The notes under the pieces are model-generated. The model ran no database searches, had not been told where the DNA came from, and saw only the letters and a list, made by a program, of their open reading frames with translations. A DNA stretch of 64,000 bases from Persephonella sp. IF05-L8. GTDB lineage: Bacteria; Aquificota; Aquificia; Aquificales; Hydrogenothermaceae. Location: the NCBI RefSeq assembly GCF_000703045.1, contig NZ_JNLJ01000001.1, positions 186,001-250,000 on the forward strand. The letters run 5' to 3'. Positions 46,395 to 55,806 of this stretch are shown piece after piece. Made by a program: the position numbers and the translations under genes. Each line of letters starts with the position of its first letter. Position 1 is the first letter of the stretch.

Positions 46395-47642
46395 ATGAAA
46401 TACAAGCTGCCAGACGAAAAAGGATATTTTGGAGAGTTTGGTGGAAAATTTCTACCTGAAACATTAATACCAGCCTTAGAAGAACTGGAAAGGGAATATG
46501 AAAAAATAAAAAATGATGGGGATTTTCAGAGGGAGCTTGTTTATTACCTTCAGGAATATGCTGGAAGACCCACCATCTTGTATTTTGCCCGTAGATTAAC
46601 AGAGGCTGTAGGTGGTGCAAAAATATATCTAAAGAGAGAAGACCTCCTCCATACAGGTGCACATAAAATTAATAATACTTTAGGACAGGTTTTACTTACT
46701 AAAAAATTAGGTAAAAAAAGAATAATTGCAGAAACAGGAGCAGGGCAGCACGGAGTATCAACTGCAACAGCAGCATCCCTGTTTGGTCTTGAATGTGTTG
46801 TTTATATGGGAGAAGAAGACGCAGAAAGACAGGCTCTCAATGTTTTCCGGATGAGATTACTTGGCGCAAAGGTTGAAATTGTAAAAGCCGGAAGTAGAAC
46901 ATTAAAAGATGCTGTAAATGAAGCTTTAAGAGACTGGGTTACAAATGTAAAAACAACTCACTATGTTATTGGCTCGGCACTGGGACCCCATCCATTTCCT
47001 GTTATAGTTAGAGATTTTCAGTCTGTTATTGGGAGAGAAACTAAAGAACAAATTATGGAAATAGAAGGAAGACTACCTGATGCAGTTGTTGCATGTGTGG
47101 GTGGCGGTAGCAATGCAATAGGAATGTTTCATCCATTTATAGAAGATGAAAATGTTCGTCTTGTCGGCGTTGAAGCAGCTGGGTATGGACTTGAAACAGG
47201 ACAACACGCAGCAAGTATAAATGGCGGCTCAGTTGGTGTTTTACACGGAATGAAAAGCTATTTTCTACAGAATGAATGGGGACAGATAGAGCATACCCAT
47301 TCTATATCAGCAGGACTGGATTATCCGGGGGTTGGACCAGAACATGCTTATCTAAAAGAAACAGGTAGGGCAGAATATATAACCGCAACAGATGAAGAAG
47401 CTCTGGAAGGATTTTTACTTTTATCAAGAGCAGAAGGAATTATTCCTGCCCTTGAAAGTTCACATGCGATAATCAAAGGAGTAGAAATAGCGAGAGAGTT
47501 GGGGAAAGAGGGGATTGTAGTTATAAATCTTTCAGGTAGAGGAGATAAAGATGTCCAACAGGTTAAAAACTTTTTAGATACAAATCCTGATGTATTTAAA
47601 AAACTGGAAGAAAATCTAAAAACAAAATATAGAGGATTGTAA
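46395..47642 (+). CDS. trpB: Tryptophan synthase beta subunit
   Basis: PLP enzyme that condenses indole and serine to tryptophan. 415 residues, TrpB1-like. The PLP lysine is in [20 protein letters not shown]-like [23 protein letters not shown] and the C-terminal LSGRGDKDV are present. trpA is not adjacent. It sits between pbp1A and a lipoprotein gene, an unrelated set by function, and its stop overlaps the following ATG (TAATG). Confidence 0.98.
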   Translation: MKYKLPDEKGYFGEFGGKFLPETLIPALEELEREYEKIKNDGDFQRELVYYLQEYAGRPTILYFARRLTEAVGGAKIYLKREDLLHTGAHKINNTLGQVLLTKKLGKKRIIAETGAGQHGVSTATAASLFGLECVVYMGEEDAERQALNVFRMRLLGAKVEIVKAGSRTLKDAVNEALRDWVTNVKTTHYVIGSALGPHPFPVIVRDFQSVIGRETKEQIMEIEGRLPDAVVACVGGGSNAIGMFHPFIEDENVRLVGVEAAGYGLETGQHAASINGGSVGVLHGMKSYFLQNEWGQIEHTHSISAGLDYPGVGPEHAYLKETGRAEYITATDEEALEGFLLLSRAEGIIPALESSHAIIKGVEIARELGKEGIVVINLSGRGDKDVQQVKNFLDTNPDVFKKLEENLKTKYRGL

Positions 47643-48019
47643 TGAAAAAAGTAGTTTATGGAGTTCTCTTAACATTTTTCCTTATTTTAACAGGCTGCGA
47701 AGATAAACCTTCTGATGAGCTTGTAAAAAAGCAGTTAGAAAGTCTTAGTATAATAGGAGAAGTGAAAAACTACAAAAGAATAAATGGCTACAAAGACGGA
47801 AACTACTACATTGTAGAATATGAATATGACCTATATATTGATAAGCAAAAAATAAAAGAATTATCAAACAAAATGAAAGGCTCTTTCTTTTCAGAAATCC
47901 AACTAAGTGCCTTATTAATGGGAATAGTTTTGCAATGCGGCTCCCAAAACCCTTGTCATATAAAAGAAAAAGCCAAATTTGTTAAAGGAGAAAAAGGCTG
48001 GAGTGTGGTAGAGGAATGA
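47642..48019 (+). CDS. Small lipoprotein, unknown function
   Basis: A 125-residue protein with a clear lipobox (ILTG-Cys19). The mature part is hydrophilic, Lys/Tyr rich, with a beta-strand pattern (GNYYIVEYEYDLYI) and two further cysteines (LQCGSQNPCH). Not recognised. The ATG overlaps trpB by one base and the 3' end overlaps rlmN by four bases (ATGA), so it is embedded in the operon. Confidence 0.78.
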   Translation: MKKVVYGVLLTFFLILTGCEDKPSDELVKKQLESLSIIGEVKNYKRINGYKDGNYYIVEYEYDLYIDKQKIKELSNKMKGSFFSEIQLSALLMGIVLQCGSQNPCHIKEKAKFVKGEKGWSVVEE

Positions 48020-49101
48020 TAAATCTAAAAGATTTTAATTACGGTGAGCTTGAGAGATGGGTAAGACAGCAGGGCTGGAAAAAGTTTAGAGCAAAACAGC
48101 TTGCCAAATGGATTTATAACAAGAAGGCCGCTTCATATGACGAAATGACAGACCTTTCTAAAGAAATCAGGAGCTATCTCAAAGAAAATACAAAATTAAA
48201 TGCCCTTGAGCTTATAACATATGAAGCGTCAAAAGAAGATGGCAGTATAAAATTTTTGTGGAGACTGGAAGACGGACATACAGTAGAAACTGTTTTTATT
48301 CCTGAAAAAAATCACTATACCCTTTGTGTATCAACACAGGTTGGTTGTGCTGTAGGTTGCACCTTTTGTTATACAACAAAAGACGGTCTTATCAGAAACC
48401 TTACAACAGCAGAAATTATAGACCAGTATATACAGTCCCAGAGATTTGTTGGACTGGATAGAAGAATATCAAATGTAGTTTTTATGGGAATGGGAGAACC
48501 CCTTGCAAATTATGATAATGTTAAAAAAGCTGTCCAGATTATGACAGATGACAGAATGCTTGGCCTTTCAAACAGAAAAATAACAATATCTTCCAGTGGA
48601 ATAATACATCAGATAAAAAGAATGTATGAGGACAAATCATTCCCTCAGGTTAGGCTTGCTGTGTCTTTAAATGCTGCAGACCAGGAAACAAGAGCTAAAA
48701 TAATGCCTATTTCAGAGACAAATACCCTTGAAGACCTTATGGAAACCCTCAACTCATTACCTGTTAAAAATGGATACAGGATAATGCTGGAATATGTTCT
48801 TATAAAAGATATAAATGATAGACCTGAAGATGCCCATAAACTTGCCAGACTAATAGGGAAAAATAAAAAAAGATACAAAGTAAATCTGATACCATTTAAT
48901 CCCCACCCAGGTTCACCATTTGAAAGACCTGATGAAGAAAGGGTTAATAAATTCCATCAAATACTCTGGCAGTATAATATCGGTGCATTTGTTAGATGGA
49001 GTAAAGGAAAAGATATATCTGCTGCCTGTGGACAGCTTAGAAAGAAAAATATAGAAGGAAAAAAGATAACTTTTATATCTCCCAAAAGTTTAAAAGTATA
49101 A
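48016..49101 (+). CDS. rlmN: 23S rRNA (adenine-2503-C2)-methyltransferase
   Basis: Radical SAM methylase of A2503 in 23S rRNA and A37 in some tRNAs. 361 residues. The cluster motif is CAVGCTFC; VVFMGMGEPLANYDNV, the conserved cysteine near the C-terminus (ISAACGQLR) and the KINLIPFNP-like VNLIPFNPHPGSPFE follow. It ends at a bidirectional hairpin shared with the convergent NiSOD gene. Confidence 0.97.
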   Translation: MINLKDFNYGELERWVRQQGWKKFRAKQLAKWIYNKKAASYDEMTDLSKEIRSYLKENTKLNALELITYEASKEDGSIKFLWRLEDGHTVETVFIPEKNHYTLCVSTQVGCAVGCTFCYTTKDGLIRNLTTAEIIDQYIQSQRFVGLDRRISNVVFMGMGEPLANYDNVKKAVQIMTDDRMLGLSNRKITISSSGIIHQIKRMYEDKSFPQVRLAVSLNAADQETRAKIMPISETNTLEDLMETLNSLPVKNGYRIMLEYVLIKDINDRPEDAHKLARLIGKNKKRYKVNLIPFNPHPGSPFERPDEERVNKFHQILWQYNIGAFVRWSKGKDISAACGQLRKKNIEGKKITFISPKSLKV

Positions 49102-49102
49102 C

Positions 49103-49123
49103 AAAGGGGCAAAAGCCCCTTTT
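49103..49123. terminator. Bidirectional terminator between rlmN and the NiSOD gene
   Basis: AAAGGGGC, loop AAAA, GCCCCTTTT; A-rich before and T-rich after, so it can end transcription on both strands. Same GGGGC-loop-GCCCC core as three others in the window. Confidence 0.88.
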
Positions 49124-49126
49124 ATA

Positions 49127-49609
49127 TTAATGATGATGGTCTTTATCTTTTTTGCCGGTATAAAGTTCCTCAAATTCTTTTAACAGCTCAATCAATTTCT
49201 GTGTATATTTTGTGTCAACATTCTGTTTAACCTTCATAGCATAGAAAGAAAGCTGATGGATAAGCTCTACTTCTCTTAGATACTTATGATATTTATCTTT
49301 GTTTTCTGGACTAACAGGCTTTATTCTCTGGGTGAAAAAATACTGCCAAAGAATTTTTTTAAATTTTTCTGCATGCTTGTCCTTGTTTATTACCCATCTA
49401 ACCAGCTGATTTTTTGAATAGGCATCTGTTTTTTTGCTTAACTCCTTGATTTTGCTTATGGATTTATCCATAGTAGCTATGTACTCGTAAAGCAGTGTAA
49501 ACCTCGCCCCATCATCATAAATTCCACAGGGAATTTGGCAATGAGCATAAACATTGGTAGCAAAAAAACTACTAAAAACAATACCCAAAACCATAACAAA
49601 CTTTTTCAT
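49127..49609 (-). CDS. sodN: Nickel superoxide dismutase with Sec signal peptide
   Basis: Dismutates superoxide using nickel held by an N-terminal hook. 160 residues. Residues 1-22 form a signal peptide ending VYA; cleavage there would leave His23-Cys24 in HCQIPCGIYD, a perfect match to the HCxxPCGxY hook of NiSOD. The helix with LVRWVINKDKHAEKFKKILW and the YFFTQRIKP segment matches the core of the Streptomyces enzyme. The tail is His rich (DKDHHH). The start follows AGGGAGGTTCTAAT. No separate maturation protease gene is in the window. A periplasmic location is inferred. Confidence 0.9.
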   Translation of the reverse strand: MKKFVMVLGIVFSSFFATNVYAHCQIPCGIYDDGARFTLLYEYIATMDKSISKIKELSKKTDAYSKNQLVRWVINKDKHAEKFKKILWQYFFTQRIKPVSPENKDKYHKYLREVELIHQLSFYAMKVKQNVDTKYTQKLIELLKEFEELYTGKKDKDHHH

Positions 49610-49658
49610 ATTAGAACCTCCCTTTTCTTTTCAAAAATACAGATTTATCTGGCAGGGT

Positions 49659-49664
49659 ATTATA
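49659..49664 (-). promoter_or_regulatory. Putative -10 element of the NiSOD gene
   Basis: TATAAT on the minus strand about 50 bases upstream of the start. The -35 region is weak, so support is partial. Confidence 0.35.
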
Positions 49665-49700
49665 ACTAAAATCATAAATCCTACATTTATAAAACAGTGT

Positions 49701-49730
49701 TTGATTTTTTTATGCTCCCTCAATTATAAT
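49701..49730 (+). promoter_or_regulatory. Putative promoter of acnB
   Basis: TTGATT (49701-49706), 18 bases, TATAAT (49725-49730), 40 bases before the acnB start. Good match to a primary sigma-factor promoter. Confidence 0.6.
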
Positions 49731-49770
49731 ATTCTGTCTAAAATCAAAAACTTACAGGAGAGGTGCGTAG

Positions 49771-52362
49771 ATGAGTTTTTTAGAAGAATACAGGAAACAT
49801 GTTGAAGAAAGAGCAAAACTTGGAATTCCACCATTACCACTTAACAAAAAACAGGTTGAGGAGCTTGTAGAACTTCTTCAACAGGTTCCAATAGTTGAAG
49901 AAGAGTTTCTTATGGACTTATTCCTTAACAGAGTTCCTCCAGGAGTTGATGATGCAGCATTTGTAAAAGCCAAATTCCTTGCTGACATCATTGAAGGCAA
50001 AGCAAAATCCCTTGCTATAACACCTGTTCATGCTGTTCAAATACTTGGAACAATGCTCGGTGGTTACAACGTTGAACCACTCGTAAAGGCACTTTCACAC
50101 AAAGATGAAGAAATTGCAAAAGAAGCTGCAAAGGCTCTTAAAAATATTCTTCTTGTATATGACTACTTTAATGATGTTGTTGAACTTGCAAAAGAAGGAA
50201 ATAAATATGCACAGGAAGTTTTAGAAAGTTGGGCTAACGCAGAATGGTTTACATCAAAAGAACCACTTCCAGAAAAAATAACTGTTACAGTTTTCAAAGT
50301 CCCAGGGGAAACAAATACAGACGACCTTTCTCCTGCAAGAGAAGCTTCAACAAGAAGTGATATTCCGCTACACGCACTTTCAATGCTTCAGGCAAAAATG
50401 CCAGATGCTATACAAAAAATTCAAGAACTTAAGAAAAAAGGCCATCCAGTTGCTTTCGTGGGTGATGTTGTTGGAACAGGTTCTTCAAGAAAATCTGCAA
50501 CAAACTCTCTTATGTGGTGGATAGGTGAAGACATTCCTTACGTTCCAAATAAAAGAAGAGGTGGTGTTGTAATAGGTGGAGTTATAGCTCCAATTTTCTT
50601 CAACACATGGGAAGACTCTGGTGGACTTCCAATAATAGCTGATGTTTCAAAACTTGAAACTGGAGATGTTATAGATATCTATCCATACGAAGGAAAAATT
50701 GTTAAAAATGGTGAAGTTGTTGCTACATTTGAGCTTAAGCCTAATACACTTCCAGATGAAGTTAGAGCAGGCGGAAGAATTCCATTAATCATTGGAAGAA
50801 ACCTCACAAGAAAAGCAAGAGAAGCCCTTGGAATGCCTGAAGAAAATATCTTTATCAGACCTGAGCAACCACCTGAAAAGGAAGGTGTTGGATACACACT
50901 TGCTCAGAAAATAGTAGGTAGAGCCTGTGGAATGGAAGGTGTAAGACCTGGAATGTATGTTGAGCCTCAGGTTCTTACAGTAGGTTCACAGGATACAACA
51001 GGAGCAATGACCAGAGATGAGATAAAAGAGCTTGCTGCTTTATCTTTTGGTGCTGACCTTGTAATGCAGTCTTTCTGTCATACAGCAGCATATCCAAAAC
51101 CAGCTGATGTTAAACTCCAGCTTACACTTCCACAGTTCATCATAAAAAGAGGTGGTGTATCCCTCAGACCTGGTGATGGTGTTATCCACTCATGGCTTAA
51201 CAGAATGGTTCTCCCTGATACAGTTGGAACAGGTGGAGACTCCCACACAAGATTTCCAATAGGAATATCTTTCCCAGCAGGTTCAGGACTTGTTGCATTT
51301 GCTGCTGTTACAGGAACAATGCCTCTTAATATGCCAGAGTCAGTTCTGGTTAGATTTAAAGGCGAAATACAGCCAGGTATAACAGTTAGAGACCTTGTTA
51401 ATGCAATTCCTTACTTTGCTATAAAACAGGGACTTTTAACTGTTGAAAAACAAGGTAAGAAAAATATCTTCGCAGGAAGAATTCTTGAGATAGAAGGACT
51501 TGAAAATCTCAAAGTTGAACAGGCATTTGAGCTTTCTGATGCATCTGCAGAAAGAAGTGCTGCTGCATGCACAGTTAAATTAAACAAAGAGCCTGTTATC
51601 GAGTATATCCAGTCAAATATCGCTCTCCTTGAAAAAATGATAGAAGCTGGATATCAGGATGCAAGAACACTCCAGAGAAGAATAGATAAAATGAAAGCAT
51701 GGCTTGACAACCCTGAGCTCCTTGAAGCTGACGAAAATGCTGAATACGCAGCTGTTATAGAAATAGACCTGAATGAGATTAAAGAGCCAATCCTTGCATG
51801 TCCAAACGACCCAGATGATGTTGCTACACTTTCAGAAGTTCTTGCAGATGAAAGAAGACCTAAGAATATAGATGAGGTATTTGTTGGTTCTTGTATGACA
51901 AATATAGGACACTTTAGAGCTGTTGGAGAAATCCTCAGAGGAGAAGGACAGGTTCCAACAAGACTGTGGATTGTTCCACCAACTAAAATGGACGAAAGAA
52001 GACTTGTTGAAGAAGGATACTACAATATCTACGGTGTAGCAGGAGCAAGGACAGAAGTTCCAGGATGCTCACTCTGTATGGGTAATCAGGCAAGGGTCAG
52101 AGACGGTGCTGTTGTAATGTCCACATCCACAAGAAACTTTGATAACAGAATGGGTAAAGATGCAAAAGTTTACCTTGGTTCTGCAGAAATATCTGCTATC
52201 TGTGCTATACTTGGAAGACTTCCAACAGTTGAGGAATACCACAAGTTTATGGAAGAAAAGATTGCAGGAAAAGAGGATAAAGTCTATAAATTCCTCAACT
52301 TCCATGAACTTCCTGAAGAAGAACTGGACATCCTTGTAGCTGACGCTTTATATACTTTCTAA
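49771..52362 (+). CDS. acnB: Aconitate hydratase B
   Basis: Isomerises citrate and isocitrate with a 4Fe-4S cluster; in a reductive TCA cycle it would run toward citrate. 863 residues, AcnB type with an N-terminal HEAT-like helical domain (about 1-155), then a swivel domain (about 165-370) and the catalytic part. Cluster cysteines are in the [17 protein letters not shown] and [10 protein letters not shown] segments. The start follows AGGAGAGGTGCG. It has its own promoter and terminator. Confidence 0.98.
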   Translation: MSFLEEYRKHVEERAKLGIPPLPLNKKQVEELVELLQQVPIVEEEFLMDLFLNRVPPGVDDAAFVKAKFLADIIEGKAKSLAITPVHAVQILGTMLGGYNVEPLVKALSHKDEEIAKEAAKALKNILLVYDYFNDVVELAKEGNKYAQEVLESWANAEWFTSKEPLPEKITVTVFKVPGETNTDDLSPAREASTRSDIPLHALSMLQAKMPDAIQKIQELKKKGHPVAFVGDVVGTGSSRKSATNSLMWWIGEDIPYVPNKRRGGVVIGGVIAPIFFNTWEDSGGLPIIADVSKLETGDVIDIYPYEGKIVKNGEVVATFELKPNTLPDEVRAGGRIPLIIGRNLTRKAREALGMPEENIFIRPEQPPEKEGVGYTLAQKIVGRACGMEGVRPGMYVEPQVLTVGSQDTTGAMTRDEIKELAALSFGADLVMQSFCHTAAYPKPADVKLQLTLPQFIIKRGGVSLRPGDGVIHSWLNRMVLPDTVGTGGDSHTRFPIGISFPAGSGLVAFAAVTGTMPLNMPESVLVRFKGEIQPGITVRDLVNAIPYFAIKQGLLTVEKQGKKNIFAGRILEIEGLENLKVEQAFELSDASAERSAAACTVKLNKEPVIEYIQSNIALLEKMIEAGYQDARTLQRRIDKMKAWLDNPELLEADENAEYAAVIEIDLNEIKEPILACPNDPDDVATLSEVLADERRPKNIDEVFVGSCMTNIGHFRAVGEILRGEGQVPTRLWIVPPTKMDERRLVEEGYYNIYGVAGARTEVPGCSLCMGNQARVRDGAVVMSTSTRNFDNRMGKDAKVYLGSAEISAICAILGRLPTVEEYHKFMEEKIAGKEDKVYKFLNFHELPEEELDILVADALYTF

Positions 52363-52366
52363 TCAA

Positions 52367-52392
52367 GGAAGGGGCAAAAGCCCCTTCTTTTT
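52367..52392 (+). terminator. Terminator after acnB
   Basis: GAAGGGGC (52368-52375), loop AAAA, GCCCCTTC (52380-52387), then TTTTT. It separates acnB and acnA transcription. Confidence 0.9.
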
Positions 52393-52540
52393 ATAAATCT
52401 GCAAATCTTTTTCATCCAATATAAAATCCCCATTTTTTCCAATCTAATATTTAATCCCCTGTTAAAAATAGATGTTGTAAATCATCCTTTTGGCAAATAA
52501 TTTGTTATATAGATTAAAAAAAATATCGAGGAGATGAGCC

Positions 52541-55279
52541 ATGGGAGATTTTGCTAAAAATATCACTGTAAATGGAAATAGCTACAAAATTTATAGTCTG
52601 GAAAAATTAAATCAGCTTCACCCAGGAGTAGAAACACTTCCATTTTCAATAAGAGTTCTTGCAGAAAATATTATCAGAAAATTTGATGGCAGAGTTGTTA
52701 CTGAAAAACATATAGAAGAGATAGCAACCTGGAAAAAGCGTTATGACACACCTGTGGAAATTCCTTTCCATCCTGCAAGGGTTATAATGCAGGACTTTAC
52801 AGGTGTTCCTGGGGTTGTTGACCTTGCGGCAATGAGAGATGCAGCAAAAAAGCTGGGTATAGACCCTAAAAAAGTTAATCCCCTTGTCCCTGTTGACCTT
52901 GTTATAGACCACTCTATTCAGATTGATTTTTTTGGAACTGAAGAGGCTCTAAAGAAAAATCTTGAGATGGAATACAAAAGGAATAAAGAAAGATACCAGC
53001 TTCTTAAATGGGCTCAGAATGCATTTGATAACCTGAGAATATTCCCTCCAGGAAGCGGTATTATCCATCAGGTAAACCTTGAGTATATCGCACAGGTTGT
53101 TATGAAATCTCAGGAAAATGGGGAAACTGTAGCATATCCGGACACACTCGTTGGAACAGACTCCCACACAACAATGATAAATGGTCTTGGTGTGCTTGGA
53201 TGGGGTGTTGGTGGTATTGAGGCTGAAGCTGTAATGCTTGGACAACCTTATTATATGAAAATTCCAGAGGTTATCGGAGTTAAACTGACAGGGGAACTTC
53301 CTGAAGGTGCAACAACAACAGACCTTGTTTTAACAATAACCCAAAAACTTAGAGAATATGGCGTTGTTGAAAAATTTGTGGAATTCTTCGGTGAAGGTGT
53401 TAAGAAGTTATCCCTTCCAGACAGGGCAACTATTGCAAACATGGCTCCAGAATACGGAGCAACAATGGGATTTTTCCCTGTTGATGAGGAAACTATAAAC
53501 TTCCTAAAACTCACAAACAGAAAAGAAGCAGCTGAGCTTGTTGAGGCTTATACAAAGGAAAATATGCTATTCTACGACGGTAAAAATGACCCTGATTATA
53601 CAGATATTATAGAGATAGATATGTCTCAGGTTGAACCTTCCCTGGCAGGACCCTCAAGACCACAGGACAGAGTTAATCTTAAAGATATGAAAAAAACCTT
53701 CATAGACTTGCTTAACTGTAACTACAACAGAGAAATTGATATAAAAGAAATCACAGCCTTTGAAGATGAAGCAGGCAAAGATATGGAAATTGGCGAATGT
53801 AGAATACACAAAGGTAAGAAAATAGCCAAAATCAATCTTGATGGTGAGGAAGTAGTTATTGGAGATGGCTCGGTTGTAATTGCTTCAATAACTTCCTGCA
53901 CAAATACCTCTAACCCTTCTGTTCTAATAGGGGCTGGTCTACTTGCTAAAAAAGCTGTTGAAAAAGGTTTATCAGTCAAACCTTATGTAAAAACATCCCT
54001 TGCCCCCGGTTCCCGTGTTGTTGAGGGATACCTGAAAAAAGCAGGACTGCTTCCTTATCTGGAAGCTTTAAGATTTCATATTGTTGGATTTGGTTGCACA
54101 ACCTGTATTGGAAACAGCGGTCCTTTACACCCAGAAATAGAAAAAGCGATTAAAGAAAATGACCTTATTGTATCCGCAGTTCTATCAGGAAACAGAAACT
54201 TTGAGGCACGAATTCACCCTGATGTGAAGGCAAACTGGCTTGCTTCTCCATTACTGGTCGTTGCCTATGCAATCGCAGGTAGAACAGATATAGACCTGAC
54301 AACAGAGCCTATAGGCAAAGACCCAAACGGAAATCCTGTATATCTGAAGGATATCTGGCCTTCTCAGGAAGAGATTAAACAAATCATAAATCAGGTTCTG
54401 GATGAAAAAGTATTTGAAGAAAAATACAAAGATATCCTTCTTGGAGATGAATACTGGCAGGCTCTTGAAGCTCCTACAGGAGAAACATTTGAATGGGACC
54501 CAGCATCTACATATATAAGAAAACCTCCTTACTTTGATAACTTTACAGTAGAAGTTAATCCTCCTACCGATATCAAAGGAGCAAGGGTTCTTGAACTGCT
54601 TGGAGACAGTGTAACAACTGACCATATCTCCCCTGCAGGTAAAATCCCACCAGAATATCCAGCAGGAAAATATCTCCTTGAACATGGGGTTCCAGTTGAG
54701 GAGTTTAACTCATACGGCGCAAGAAGAGGAAATCATGAAGTTATGGTAAGAGGAACTTTTGCAAATGTTCGTATCAAAAACAAACTGGTTGCACCAAAGG
54801 AAGGTGGATATACGCTGAAATTTCCTGAGAAAAAAGAGATGTTTGTTTATGATGCAGCAGTTGAATATGCAAAAGAAGGAGTTCCTCTTATTGTTCTTGG
54901 CGGAAAAGAATACGGAACAGGTTCTTCAAGGGACTGGGCAGCAAAAGGAACACAGCTTCTTGGTGTTAAAGCAGTAATTGTTAAATCATTTGAAAGAATA
55001 CACAGGTCTAACCTTGTTGGAATGGGAGTTTTACCACTGGTGTTCAAAGAAGGAGAAGGCTGGGAAGAGCTGGGACTTGATGGCTCAGAAACTTATGAGA
55101 TTATCGGTATAGAAGATATGAAACCTGGAAAAGAATTAATTGTAAGAGCAACAAAAGAAAATGGTGAAATTGTAGAATTTAAAGTAATCTCCAGACTGGA
55201 TACTGTAGTTGATGTTGAGTATTTCCAAAATGGTGGAATACTGCCAATGGTTCTGAGAAAAATAATCAGAGAAAGTTAA
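52541..55279 (+). CDS. acnA: Aconitate hydratase A (AcnA type)
   Basis: Second aconitase, 912 residues, of the IRP/AcnA type with the swivel domain at the C-terminus. Motifs are RVIMQDFTGVPGVVDLAAMRDA read in parts, GTDSHTTMINGLGVLGWGVGG, the cluster cysteines in TSCTNTSNPSVL and GFGCTTCIGNSG, and the C-terminal EYGTGSSRDWAAKG with the catalytic Ser. The start follows GAGGAGATGAGCC. The two aconitases share little sequence and have separate promoters. AcnA types often serve under stress in other bacteria; here the role is not shown. Confidence 0.97.
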   Translation: MGDFAKNITVNGNSYKIYSLEKLNQLHPGVETLPFSIRVLAENIIRKFDGRVVTEKHIEEIATWKKRYDTPVEIPFHPARVIMQDFTGVPGVVDLAAMRDAAKKLGIDPKKVNPLVPVDLVIDHSIQIDFFGTEEALKKNLEMEYKRNKERYQLLKWAQNAFDNLRIFPPGSGIIHQVNLEYIAQVVMKSQENGETVAYPDTLVGTDSHTTMINGLGVLGWGVGGIEAEAVMLGQPYYMKIPEVIGVKLTGELPEGATTTDLVLTITQKLREYGVVEKFVEFFGEGVKKLSLPDRATIANMAPEYGATMGFFPVDEETINFLKLTNRKEAAELVEAYTKENMLFYDGKNDPDYTDIIEIDMSQVEPSLAGPSRPQDRVNLKDMKKTFIDLLNCNYNREIDIKEITAFEDEAGKDMEIGECRIHKGKKIAKINLDGEEVVIGDGSVVIASITSCTNTSNPSVLIGAGLLAKKAVEKGLSVKPYVKTSLAPGSRVVEGYLKKAGLLPYLEALRFHIVGFGCTTCIGNSGPLHPEIEKAIKENDLIVSAVLSGNRNFEARIHPDVKANWLASPLLVVAYAIAGRTDIDLTTEPIGKDPNGNPVYLKDIWPSQEEIKQIINQVLDEKVFEEKYKDILLGDEYWQALEAPTGETFEWDPASTYIRKPPYFDNFTVEVNPPTDIKGARVLELLGDSVTTDHISPAGKIPPEYPAGKYLLEHGVPVEEFNSYGARRGNHEVMVRGTFANVRIKNKLVAPKEGGYTLKFPEKKEMFVYDAAVEYAKEGVPLIVLGGKEYGTGSSRDWAAKGTQLLGVKAVIVKSFERIHRSNLVGMGVLPLVFKEGEGWEELGLDGSETYEIIGIEDMKPGKELIVRATKENGEIVEFKVISRLDTVVDVEYFQNGGILPMVLRKIIRES

Positions 55280-55285
55280 CCTTCA

Positions 55286-55312
55286 GGGTAGGTTATATAA
55301 CCTGCCCTTTTA
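55286..55312 (+). terminator. Terminator after acnA
   Basis: GGGTAGGTTAT and ATAACCTGCCC pair (one G-T), followed by TTTT. Seven bases after the acnA stop. Confidence 0.8.
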
Positions 55313-55483
55313 GAAGAAAATTTCCTACCTATTATAAAAGGCTTTTAGTGTATATATTTTTTTTATATGTCTATTGCTCCTTTCAATTTTTTTGATAAAG
55401 TTTTTTTCAGTAATCTATAAAAATATTTGGCAATTTGATAATAGATATATAAAATAAAAGTTATCAGAACCTAAAAGTAAATA

Positions 55484-55522
55484 AAAAGGAGAAGGAAAAC
55501 CTTTGGCAAGGTTTCCCTTCTC
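55484..55522 (-). terminator. Stem-loop of 15 pairs, minus-strand terminator for formate dehydrogenase
   Basis: GAGAAGGAAAACCTT (55489-55503), loop TGGC, AAGGTTTCCCTTCTC (55508-55522), one A-C mismatch. On the minus strand it is followed by CTTTTTATTT, so it is a good intrinsic terminator about 285 bases after the formate dehydrogenase stop. Confidence 0.7.
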
Positions 55523-55806
55523 ATAGCGTGTTGCGGGGGAGAGTAGGGGGGATAAATTCTAAATAAATATTTTAAAACATATCAGTAATAATTACTACTC
55601 TTATTATTTTTATTTCCAAAATAGACAAATTTTCTAACAACAAAGTTATCAAGTTCATTGCTCTAATCTTTATATAAGAATACTCTTATTATCCTCCCCA
55701 CAGGATGTATTAATAATTAATAATAAGACAAATTTTCTTTTTTTGCATTATTTTTAATAAACTGCTATTCTTAGTTTTTCGTATTATTTAAAAGCATCCA
55801 TAAATA

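Larger units (their letters stand above)
55280..55806. other. 527-base AT-rich intergenic gap with stem-loops and a G-rich patch
   Basis: It holds a palindromic hairpin 55286-55307 after acnA, a larger stem-loop at 55489-55522, a G-rich patch 55533-55551 (GCGGGGGAGAGTAGGGGGG), and AT-rich spacers. I found no convincing protein gene. The formate dehydrogenase gene ends at 55807, so its transcript would cover this gap to the second hairpin. An untranslated regulatory RNA, a long 3' end or a replication or segregation site are open options; none is supported by a recognised motif. Confidence 0.6.

Noticed and set aside
55533-55551. G-quadruplex in the G-rich patch
   Set aside because: Only two clear G runs are present; a canonical four-run motif is absent.
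55280-55806. Replication origin in the AT-rich gap
   Set aside because: No array of TTATCCACA-type DnaA boxes and no dnaA, dnaN or related genes nearby.
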